NCBI GenBank assembly: GCA_900539425.1
Contig: UQBX01000029.1
Span: forward strand, 1-22,308
From: an uncultured Oscillospiraceae bacterium
GTDB taxonomy: Bacteria > Bacillota > Clostridia > Oscillospirales > Acutalibacteraceae
Direction of reading: 5' to 3'
DNA length: 22,308 nt
Shown: positions 1-6,826 of the stretch, in pieces
Layout of the letters: every line of letters starts with the position of its first letter
Numbering within the stretch: the first letter of the stretch is position 1
Translations under genes and position numbers: made by a program
The notes under the pieces: model-generated
Told to the model about the DNA's origin: nothing
Databases searched by the model: none
Seen by the model: the letters and a program-made list of their open reading frames with translations, nothing else

Positions 1-26
1 AAAACCAGCCGGCGTTTTTGTTTGAT

Positions 27-2006
27 TTATTCTACTATATATTGCTGCATATCTTCACTTTCAAAATACTGAATTGTTCTTTCATCCTGAACGCTTATAT
101 TTATATTATATTCTACAAACGGATATACAGGATATTTATCAGGATCCCGAAGCATGAGTGAGCTTGCGTTTCCGGCATAATCACGCCTCTCAAGCGGAGT
201 CATGTTTCTGATATAGTCTTTCTGTTCCTGCGGCAATTCATCGGCAAGGACATAAACGGTCATATAACCGCCGTTCAGAATATCGTAGTAGAACTCACTG
301 TTCGTTTCGTTCATCTTATCCTGCACAAGAATATCACGCATCTCTTCCCATTTTTCAGGCGGAGTAACATAATACTTATCGTCCACAGTAGTTTCCGTAT
401 CGTCTGTTTCATTAATTGAATACACTATCGTTTCCACATACATAACATCATCTGCGGACAGTGAATACGGCTCATGCTGGGTTATTGCTTCCCGGCTTTT
501 CATTATATTCAGATATTCATCCCAAAGATTATACTGAATTATATAGGAGCGTTTTATAGTTCTGCCGTCCTTGAGTTTATATTCTAAATCAAAGCTCAGT
601 GCACTGTTTATTTCCTCATCGTCAGACTCCGTAACAGTTTCTTCTGTATTAACAGAAGCAAGAGTGGTTTCTTCTATATAAGCATTGAGCTCAACATCTC
701 TGTCATGCTGGGTATAATTCATAACCTCATCGGAAACCACAAGATTGTGAAAATCAATTACCGCCTGAATATTCTGCGGCTCTGTGAACTCAGCGCGGTC
801 GGTTTCACTTACAGGGCCGTACAATACACCCACCACATACCACAGCGGGTCATTTTCATACAAACTGTAATCATCACGCTCTATAATGGTTACGCTCTCC
901 ACTTCTTCAGCCTTGGGAACGTATTTTACAAATGAACTTGAATTTGAAAAATAAATACTGAATACAAACACGATACACACCGCTGTGGTGACGCCGAACA
1001 CAATTCCCGATTTTTTCGTAAACACCTTTTTGCGGCGTATCTGCATCATGCTGAAAGCAAATGCGCAAACAAACGCAAGAATTACATCAATGATAAGCGT
1101 GGCGAAAATGTTTTTTTGAATTCCGAAATACAGAAATCCGGAAACAACAAATACCACCATAAGAATATATTTTATTACAGAATCGCCATAACCGCTTTCC
1201 GCGATCTCAGCTTTTCTGCGCTTGAACGCCAAAAGCCCCGCAATATACATTAATATAAATTCCGCAAGGCATACTGCCGTCATAAATAAAAATGAGCTGT
1301 CGGTGTTATCTCTGAAGAGCATCACCAGAACTCCGAACGGTGTTATGCTTGAGAATTTATATATATCAATCATAACGCCCCATACTGAATTGATGCCCAT
1401 TGCGATGCCCACAAGCATTATGGGTACTGACACAGTTCCTACCAGGCTGAAAGCGGCATACTGAAGCCATTTTCCCGATATTGCAGCACACATGGAGCAC
1501 ATTGAATAGCCCGCAAGAAGTGACGAAATAATAGTTATAGCCTGCTTATATACAATGCTGTCCACTAAAAAAGTCACATGATCCTGCGCTCTTATATCGG
1601 TAAATATTCCTAAAATAAACGCAAACAGCGCGACGGAAACTATTATTGAAAAACAAATGGCAATAAGCCCGAACAGGAAATTTGCATTAAAGATATGACT
1701 GCGCTTATAAGGAAGCGCCAGCTGATAATCGCATCCGCGGCGGTTAAAATAAGCGTTATACATAACTCCTATGGAAACGGCGCAGTACACCGATATAAAG
1801 AAGAGCACCGAAATGCCCCACATCTGCACTTCATAAGTGATGTAGGATTCACCGCTGTAACAGGAAATTCCGGTATATAACGAATATATTACGGAAGCCA
1901 AAGCGCATACCGCCGCCACAACTATCGCTCCCGGCAGCTGCCGGCGCACAACTGATTTAAACACGCCCGAAAACGCGCCCTTAGCTGAATAATTTGCTGA
2001 TTTCAT
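27..2006 (-). CDS. ABC transporter permease, large, with C-terminal extracytoplasmic domain
   Basis: This 659-residue protein is the membrane partner of the ATPase encoded just upstream. The N-terminal half carries about eight hydrophobic segments, with a cytoplasmic-looking motif of basic residues between the second and third. After the last helix (near residue 355) follow roughly 300 polar, acidic, Thr/Glu-rich residues that are probably outside the membrane. The start is set by GGAGGTGG at 2013-2020, seven bases before ATG 2006. A longer reading to 2090 would add 28 residues with no ribosome site and lie entirely inside the ATPase gene. The real start overlaps the ATPase end by 26 bp, so translation is probably coupled. 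Context (YtrA-type GntR, ABC ATPase, permease) matches the Ytr-like group of envelope-stress ABC systems. The substrate cannot be read from sequence. Last gene of the operon. Confidence 0.8.
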   Translation of the reverse strand: MKSANYSAKGAFSGVFKSVVRRQLPGAIVVAAVCALASVIYSLYTGISCYSGESYITYEVQMWGISVLFFISVYCAVSIGVMYNAYFNRRGCDYQLALPYKRSHIFNANFLFGLIAICFSIIVSVALFAFILGIFTDIRAQDHVTFLVDSIVYKQAITIISSLLAGYSMCSMCAAISGKWLQYAAFSLVGTVSVPIMLVGIAMGINSVWGVMIDIYKFSSITPFGVLVMLFRDNTDSSFLFMTAVCLAEFILMYIAGLLAFKRRKAEIAESGYGDSVIKYILMVVFVVSGFLYFGIQKNIFATLIIDVILAFVCAFAFSMMQIRRKKVFTKKSGIVFGVTTAVCIVFVFSIYFSNSSSFVKYVPKAEEVESVTIIERDDYSLYENDPLWYVVGVLYGPVSETDRAEFTEPQNIQAVIDFHNLVVSDEVMNYTQHDRDVELNAYIEETTLASVNTEETVTESDDEEINSALSFDLEYKLKDGRTIKRSYIIQYNLWDEYLNIMKSREAITQHEPYSLSADDVMYVETIVYSINETDDTETTVDDKYYVTPPEKWEEMRDILVQDKMNETNSEFYYDILNGGYMTVYVLADELPQEQKDYIRNMTPLERRDYAGNASSLMLRDPDKYPVYPFVEYNINISVQDERTIQYFESEDMQQYIVE

Positions 2007-2880
2007 AACCTGCCACCTCCATTTCACTGATGAACAGTTCTTCCAAAGTAAGCGGAAGAGCCTCAAAGAAAACAGGAGATTTTGATTCAATTATCTGCCT
2101 GATCTGTTCTTCATCACCTTTTACGGTAAGCTGTATCATCTTGCCCTGATGAGTTTCATTTACTATTCTGAGCTGAGGTCTTATCTGCTCAAAATCCTCC
2201 GATTCCATAACAAACTGAACACGGTAAACGCCTGCGGAATCGCTGTCTATATCCTTTTCAAGCAATACGCCTCCGCGATGCAGAAGTCCGATATGGTCGC
2301 AAAAGCCCTCAAGTTCTCTTAAATTGTGGCTTGCTATAACCACCGTTGCGTTCATTACTGAGATATATTCAATAAGTATTTTTTTGACAAGTTCACGGAT
2401 TACGGGATCAAGACCGTCAAATATTTCATCAAACAAGACATACTGCGGTGCATGAGAAAGCGCAAGTATTATTGCCGCCTGCCTCTGCATTCCTTTACTC
2501 ATTGAAGATATTTTCTGCTTTGATGAAATGGGGAACACTTTTTTCAGATTTGTAAATCTTTTATCATCCCAGCGGGAATAAGCCTGCTTATAATAGCGTG
2601 CCATTGAATCAACGGTTGCGCCTGCATAAAAGAACGGATAATCGGAAACAAACGCGATATTATCTTTTACTTTAAGATTTTCGAAGGGTGCTTCCCCATC
2701 CACAAACACGTTTCCTCCGTCTGCTTGGTAAATACCTGCCAGCACCCTGAGCAAAGTGCTCTTGCCCGCTCCGTTTGAACCTACAAGCCCGAAAACAGAG
2801 CCGTCGGGAATGGTGAGTGAAACACTGTCAAGCGCTTTTGTACTGCCGAAATTCTTCTGCAGTTCTTTTATTTCTATCAT
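1981..2880 (-). CDS. ABC transporter ATP-binding protein (YtrB-like)
   Basis: A 299-residue nucleotide-binding subunit. Visible motifs are Walker A GSNGAGKS (residues 34-41), a variant signature SMSKGMQRQ (about 126-134) in place of LSGGQ, Walker B YVLFDE (147-152) followed by the D-loop GLD, and the switch histidine in IASHN (H185). The last 90 residues form a regulatory tail beyond the ATPase core. The ATG at 2880 is chosen over an in-frame start at 2895 because GGGAGGG lies just upstream and because it makes an ATGA overlap with the stop of the GntR gene, which implies coupled translation. It pairs with the downstream permease. The degenerate signature is common in the YtrB/CcmA-like group. 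Family assignment is firm; transported substrate is unknown. Confidence 0.9.
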   Translation of the reverse strand: MIEIKELQKNFGSTKALDSVSLTIPDGSVFGLVGSNGAGKSTLLRVLAGIYQADGGNVFVDGEAPFENLKVKDNIAFVSDYPFFYAGATVDSMARYYKQAYSRWDDKRFTNLKKVFPISSKQKISSMSKGMQRQAAIILALSHAPQYVLFDEIFDGLDPVIRELVKKILIEYISVMNATVVIASHNLRELEGFCDHIGLLHRGGVLLEKDIDSDSAGVYRVQFVMESEDFEQIRPQLRIVNETHQGKMIQLTVKGDEEQIRQIIESKSPVFFEALPLTLEELFISEMEVAGYEISKLFS

Positions 2881-3239
2881 GCTTTTCCCTCCCATACAGA
2901 ATCTATTATGCTGATAATTTCTTCCTTTTCCATGCCTGCGTTTTTTGCATCTTTAACAGCCGTTTTAAGCGCTTTTTCCGCCTCAATACGAATTGCCGAA
3001 AGATCTGTTTTATTTACAAAAACGCCCTTTCCCGCAACTGTGTATATTACACCGTGCTGTTCAAGATTTTTATAAGCTTTTGAAACCGTGTTAGGATTTA
3101 TGGAAAGCTGAGTCGCAAGGGCTCTTACCGACGGGAGCGGGCTGTCCGCCTCAAAGACTCCCAGATTTATATATTTCACAACGGCTTTTTCAAGCTGAAC
3201 ATAAATCGGTTCACGGCTTCTTGAATCAAGTGAAAACAT
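2877..3239 (-). CDS. GntR-family transcriptional regulator, YtrA subfamily
   Basis: A 120-residue repressor-type protein. The N-terminal winged helix covers about residues 8-75, with the recognition region SVRALATQLSINPNTVSKAY (about 37-56) and a wing ending GKGVFV. Only about 45 residues follow, too few for a FadR, HutC or MocR effector domain; such short tails mark the YtrA subfamily, whose members usually repress their own ABC operon. Start ATG 3239 follows AGGTG; a GTG at 3242 would add one residue. The gene lies eight bases after the FtsX-type permease and overlaps the next ATPase by ATGA. The perfect inverted repeat at 6661-6685 in front of the operon is its most likely binding site (inference). 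What inactivates it is unknown. Confidence 0.9.
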   Translation of the reverse strand: MFSLDSRSREPIYVQLEKAVVKYINLGVFEADSPLPSVRALATQLSINPNTVSKAYKNLEQHGVIYTVAGKGVFVNKTDLSAIRIEAEKALKTAVKDAKNAGMEKEEIISIIDSVWEGKA

Positions 3240-3247
3240 CACATCAC

Positions 3248-4588
3248 CTACTCATTGTGGATTGCCTTTAGGGCGCTGACCTTAACCGCCCTGTTTGCAG
3301 GCGAAACGCCTGAAATAACACCGACCAAAACGGAAAAACCTATACCGAGCACCACAAGCCACAGCGGCACTGACGAAACCGTTACTCGGATGCTCATATC
3401 ACTTAAAGTTGAACTGAGCACAGCTCCCGCAACCGCATTTGCTATTAATGAAACTATAATGCTGATAAAAACACCTATAACTCCGCCTATAAAACCTATA
3501 AGCCCCGCTTCGCACAGAAACACCGTTTTTATATCCGAAATATCACAGCCTATTACTTTCATTACGCCTATTTCTTTTGTGCGCTCATAAACTGCCATTA
3601 TCATTGTGTTGCTGATGCCGAAAGCCGCAACAAACATTGACACGGCGCCTATTGCGCCAAGCACAACCTGTACTACGGTCATTATCTTTTTAATATATTC
3701 CTGATCATCCTGATTGGAATATGTGCTGAGGCCTACAGCGTTCAGATTGCTCTGAACTGATTTTACGTTATCTATCTTATCCGTATAGACAAACACTTCC
3801 GAATATTCAACAGGTTTATTAGGTTTATTGTTGATTGCATTATATTCCCTGATTATTTTCTCTGCCGCGCGAATATCTATAAAGATACTGCCGATAGAAT
3901 CCAGTCCCGAACTGCCCGAACCGCTCAGCACGCCCGCCACACGCAGTTTGTGCGTGGCTGATGATGACGCAGTTTGATTTTCAGCATCCAATACAGACGG
4001 CGCTAAATAAAACGTATCCTTCAAAGGATCTATCTCACAGCTTACCAAATTAAAATTGTCATCATACTCGCACTCAACGGAGTTGCCCTGCTTATCAGCA
4101 AAATTCGTTACAGCCGTAGAGCCCACATATACAGTGTAAGGGTCTGACTGCCGCTTGAGCGTACCGTTCTCCACCTGAACGCCAAGCTTTTCAAGCGTAT
4201 CAAAATCCACCGCCATAACACTGCCGCCGTTATATGTGTATTTGCCTCTGGTTATGCTGACATAATCAGACATATTGATTACAGGCAAAACGGTTTCAAC
4301 ATGATCCATACTTTTAAAATAGCTGACAGCACTGTCATTCAGCGGCATTTTATCTGCTTCATCCGCATTAGGGTCTGTATTCGCGTATATGCTGATACGT
4401 GTTGCTGTGGAGGAACTTTTGTATTCCTGGGTAAGCATATTATTTATGCCTGCGCCTATAGATATCATTATAACTATTGCACAGGTACCTATAACAACGC
4501 CTATGATTGTAAGTTTTGTGCGCGAACGGCGCCCTTTCAGGTTTTTGAGCGCCATTGCAAAAATATCAGATTTCTTCATCAAGCTCAT
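3248..4588 (-). CDS. MacB/FtsX-type ABC permease
   Basis: A 446-residue permease with the MacB layout: one N-terminal transmembrane helix (about residues 25-48, LTIIGVVIGTCAIVIMISIG), a large extracytoplasmic MacB_PCD-like domain, then three C-terminal helices of the FtsX domain, beginning at QVVLGAIGAVSMFVAAFGIS and including the conserved NTMIMAVYERTKEIGVMKVIG coupling region. It ends in the typical PANRAVKVSALKAI. It should work with the ATPase at 5915-6598 and the anchored repeat protein between them. The start is uncertain: ATG 4588 (MSLMKKS) has AAGGG very close, and ATG 4579 (MKKSDIF) is the alternative. Either overlaps the end of the preceding gene, indicating coupling. Gram-positive relatives act in lipoprotein, lipid or antimicrobial-peptide export; the substrate here is unknown. 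Confidence 0.88.
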   Translation of the reverse strand: MSLMKKSDIFAMALKNLKGRRSRTKLTIIGVVIGTCAIVIMISIGAGINNMLTQEYKSSSTATRISIYANTDPNADEADKMPLNDSAVSYFKSMDHVETVLPVINMSDYVSITRGKYTYNGGSVMAVDFDTLEKLGVQVENGTLKRQSDPYTVYVGSTAVTNFADKQGNSVECEYDDNFNLVSCEIDPLKDTFYLAPSVLDAENQTASSSATHKLRVAGVLSGSGSSGLDSIGSIFIDIRAAEKIIREYNAINNKPNKPVEYSEVFVYTDKIDNVKSVQSNLNAVGLSTYSNQDDQEYIKKIMTVVQVVLGAIGAVSMFVAAFGISNTMIMAVYERTKEIGVMKVIGCDISDIKTVFLCEAGLIGFIGGVIGVFISIIVSLIANAVAGAVLSSTLSDMSIRVTVSSVPLWLVVLGIGFSVLVGVISGVSPANRAVKVSALKAIHNE

Positions 4589-5903
4589 CGCCCTTTTTCT
4601 TTGACTTTTTGCGCTTAACAACAACAGCCGCAACTACCGCGATTATAACAACTGCCGCCGCGCCCAAAATATAATAAACAGTGTAATCCGAATAATTGTC
4701 CTGCGTATTCGTGTTCTGAGACTGAAGCTGTGCATAAGGATCTTCCTCCTGCTGAACCGTTACGCTGAACTCTCTTGAAACTGATTTTGCCTCACCGCTG
4801 TCATTTTCATATTCAAAAACAAGTGTGAGATCTGTTTTGCCCTCCTGAGTAAGGGTTATAGGTAAAGTGTAGTTGCTGGCAAACTGATCGCCTGCTTCAA
4901 GATTGCCTATATATGCAGAAGCAAGCTCTCTGCCCGCAGCGTCTACAAGTTTTACCCTGCCGTTAAACACTGAGCTTCTGCCGCTGTTTATAACGGTGAA
5001 AGCGCAGTCCTGCTCCTCGCCGAGTGCAACTTTTGTATCTTCAAGAGAAAGTGATCCGAATTCTATCTTTTCAGGCTGAACAACGGGTATACTGAGCATA
5101 AGTTCCTCGCTTTGAGCCTGTTTTTCACCGCCGTCAAAATACTCGTAAGAAACAGAAACGGTAACAGGATAAATACCCGTCTGTGTTGTGCCGAGGCACT
5201 TTAACTTCTGGGTTATCTCTTTTGTTGATGTAATCTTATCAATTGAGATCGTATCCGTTCCCTCTGCGGGGATAAAAGCCTCGCCGCCGGAAAGTTTTAC
5301 TATTACATTCTGAACGGCTATATTTTTTGAATTATTTTTCAGCGTCATTTTAAGGTCAAACACCGATGAGCCCGAAACATTACCGCCGTAAGAAAAATCG
5401 GAAATAATGATATGCGGGGTAAGTGAAGCAGAGGAAGATGCAGACGCAGCCTGTGTAACACGCACACTGCAGTTTATTTCAGCTGTACCTGAAAGCTTTT
5501 CGCCGCCGTCAAAATACTCAAAAGAAGCACTTACTGTTACGGGGTAAACGCCCGCAGCAGCGCCTGAGCTGCAATAAAATTCCTTTGAAAAAGAATATGT
5601 TGAGCCTTTTGCGATAGTATCAGTCCACACGGAATCACTGCCGCTGTTTACTATCAGCGCTTCACCGCCGGAAAGACGGATATTTACATTTTTCATGTCT
5701 ATTTTGGAACTTGTGTTTTTGAGTTTAAAGCTCAGGCTTACAGTGTCTCCCGCCTGAACACTGCTTTTATCGGTTGAAAAGCCCGCTAATATCAGCGACG
5801 GACTTAAACTCTGAGACGTACCGTCTGCCGCAAAAGCAAACATTGGCACCAAAGCTATCACCAGCGCCGCCAAAAGCGCCATTATTCTTGAATATTTTTT
5901 CAT
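4566..5903 (-). CDS. Secreted, C-terminally membrane-anchored protein with tandem CARDB-like repeats
   Basis: 445 residues. A signal peptide spans residues 1-25 (cleavage likely after AFA). Two homologous Ig-like repeats follow (about 33-150 and 160-275); both contain LSGGEA and a YPVTVS..EYFDGGEK block. A third, diverged beta-rich domain covers about 280-390. A transmembrane helix (about 408-430) and a Lys-rich cytoplasmic tail end the protein. The layout resembles CARDB/COG1361-type proteins. Start ATG 5903 has AAGGAG upstream, 11 bases after the ATPase stop. Lying between an ATPase and an FtsX-type permease, it is probably an extracytoplasmic partner of that transporter, perhaps the counterpart of a MacA-type adaptor (inference). 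There is no lipobox or LPXTG motif. Confidence 0.82.
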   Translation of the reverse strand: MKKYSRIMALLAALVIALVPMFAFAADGTSQSLSPSLILAGFSTDKSSVQAGDTVSLSFKLKNTSSKIDMKNVNIRLSGGEALIVNSGSDSVWTDTIAKGSTYSFSKEFYCSSGAAAGVYPVTVSASFEYFDGGEKLSGTAEINCSVRVTQAASASSSASLTPHIIISDFSYGGNVSGSSVFDLKMTLKNNSKNIAVQNVIVKLSGGEAFIPAEGTDTISIDKITSTKEITQKLKCLGTTQTGIYPVTVSVSYEYFDGGEKQAQSEELMLSIPVVQPEKIEFGSLSLEDTKVALGEEQDCAFTVINSGRSSVFNGRVKLVDAAGRELASAYIGNLEAGDQFASNYTLPITLTQEGKTDLTLVFEYENDSGEAKSVSREFSVTVQQEEDPYAQLQSQNTNTQDNYSDYTVYYILGAAAVVIIAVVAAVVVKRKKSKKKGDELDEEI

Positions 5904-5914
5904 AGCGTTTCTCC

Positions 5915-6598
5915 TTAATTTTCATTTGATATCTTACCGTCTATAATCGTGATTATCTTATCGGCAAATTCCGCCACGCCGTTATCGTGCGTTACGAGTA
6001 TCATTGTGCTGTTGTTTTCATGGACAAGCCCGCATACGAGCTGCATAACATTCTTGGTAGTTTCACTGTCCAGATTTCCGGTAGGCTCATCCGCAAATAT
6101 CACTCTTGGATTTGAAACGAACGCCCTTGCGATACCCACTCTTTGCTGCTGGCCGCCGCTCATTTCAAAAGGACGGTGATTTTTTCTGTTTTCAAGTCCG
6201 ACAAGCCGAAGCATCTCAAGCGCCCGTGCCTCTCTTTCCTGCTTTCCCACACCCTTGAACATCAGCGGCATAGCCACATTTTCAAGAGCAGTGAGAGAAG
6301 GTATAAGATTATACGACTGAAAAACAAAGCCCGTGAATTTTTGCCTGAACAGAGTAAGCTCCCGCTCCGTCATCTTATCTATCCTGTGCCTGCCTATATA
6401 TACACTGCCGCTTGTTGGCCGTTCAAGACCTGCCAACATATTCAGCAGAGTGGATTTACCGGAACCCGATGTGCCAAGGACGGCGCATATCTGCCCTTTT
6501 TCAACGGAAATGCTCACATCGTTGAGAGCAGTTACTTTTTCTGTTCCCAAAACAAACGTCTTGGTCAGGTTCTCTGTTCTGATTATTGCTTCCGTCAA
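5915..6598 (-). CDS. ABC transporter ATP-binding protein, MacB/LolD family
   Basis: A 227-residue ATPase of the LolD/MacB/SalX type. Motifs are complete: Walker A GTSGSGKS (42-49), Q-loop Q94 in FVFQSYNL, signature MSGGQQQR (146-153), Walker B VIFADEPTGNLD (166-177) and the switch histidine H204 in LVTHD. The start is TTG 6598, supported by GGAGGTG a few bases upstream; the nearby GTG is out of frame. It is the first gene of the six-gene unit and powers the FtsX-type permease two genes downstream. Expression is probably controlled by the promoter and palindrome at 6661-6718. Homologs serve lipoprotein release, macrolide efflux or antimicrobial-peptide resistance; the sequence does not decide between these. 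Confidence 0.92.
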   Translation of the reverse strand: MTEAIIRTENLTKTFVLGTEKVTALNDVSISVEKGQICAVLGTSGSGKSTLLNMLAGLERPTSGSVYIGRHRIDKMTERELTLFRQKFTGFVFQSYNLIPSLTALENVAMPLMFKGVGKQEREARALEMLRLVGLENRKNHRPFEMSGGQQQRVGIARAFVSNPRVIFADEPTGNLDSETTKNVMQLVCGLVHENNSTMILVTHDNGVAEFADKIITIIDGKISNEN

Positions 6599-6660
6599 AC
6601 GGGTGCACCTCCTATTATTAATTATTTAAGCGTTTGAACAGTAATTTTAAAATTGTACTC

Positions 6661-6685
6661 ACTGTACTATTACGCTTAGTACAGT
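6661..6685. promoter_or_regulatory. Probable operator: perfect 9-bp inverted repeat
   Basis: Arms ACTGTACTA (6661-6669) and TAGTACAGT (6677-6685) are exact reverse complements separated by seven bases. An extra TGTACT half-site lies at 6654-6659, in direct orientation to the one at 6663-6668. The element sits directly downstream of a candidate promoter and upstream of the first gene of the operon that encodes a YtrA-type GntR protein. Position and symmetry suit a repressor site covering the transcription start. No T-run follows either arm, so it is not a terminator. The link to this GntR protein is inference. Confidence 0.65.
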
Positions 6686-6688
6686 TTA

Positions 6689-6718
6689 TAAATACCACAT
6701 TTTGACCCGTTTTGTCAA
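6689..6718 (-). promoter_or_regulatory. Candidate promoter of the ABC/GntR operon
   Basis: On the minus strand a consensus TTGACA (6718-6713) is followed after 18 bases by a weak TATTTA (6694-6689) within an AT-rich TATTTATAAA stretch. The predicted start falls at the upstream arm of the inverted repeat at 6661-6685. The -35 box is convincing; the exact -10 is not. Confidence 0.4.
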
Positions 6719-6784
6719 CATATTTATGAAAAAATTTATTTTTTCTTCCGTTTTCGAATAATAAATGCTTATTTTGTAAACAGA

Positions 6785-6819
6785 TAAACTAAAACCGCCC
6801 GGGCAAATGCCCGAGCGGT
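6785..6819 (-). terminator. Rho-independent terminator ending the tyrA-to-glycosidase unit
   Basis: ACCGC and GCGGT flank CGGGCA and TGCCCG (stem 6794-6819) with one C/A mismatch and an AA loop. On the minus strand the stem runs into TTTTAGTTTATC. It begins eight bases after the glycosidase stop codon, so it terminates the long upstream unit before the ABC operon promoter. Confidence 0.8.
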
Positions 6820-6826
6820 ATTTCTG

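Noticed and set aside
1..26. Possible 5' arm of a terminator after the large permease (minus strand AAAAACGCCGGC then TGGTTTT)
   Set aside because: The matching arm would lie left of position 1, so the hairpin cannot be confirmed.
6701..6720. Second inverted repeat TTGAC-N7-GTCAA around the operon -35 box
   Set aside because: The arms are only 5 bp, one of them is the -35 hexamer itself, and it does not resemble the stronger operator at 6661-6685.
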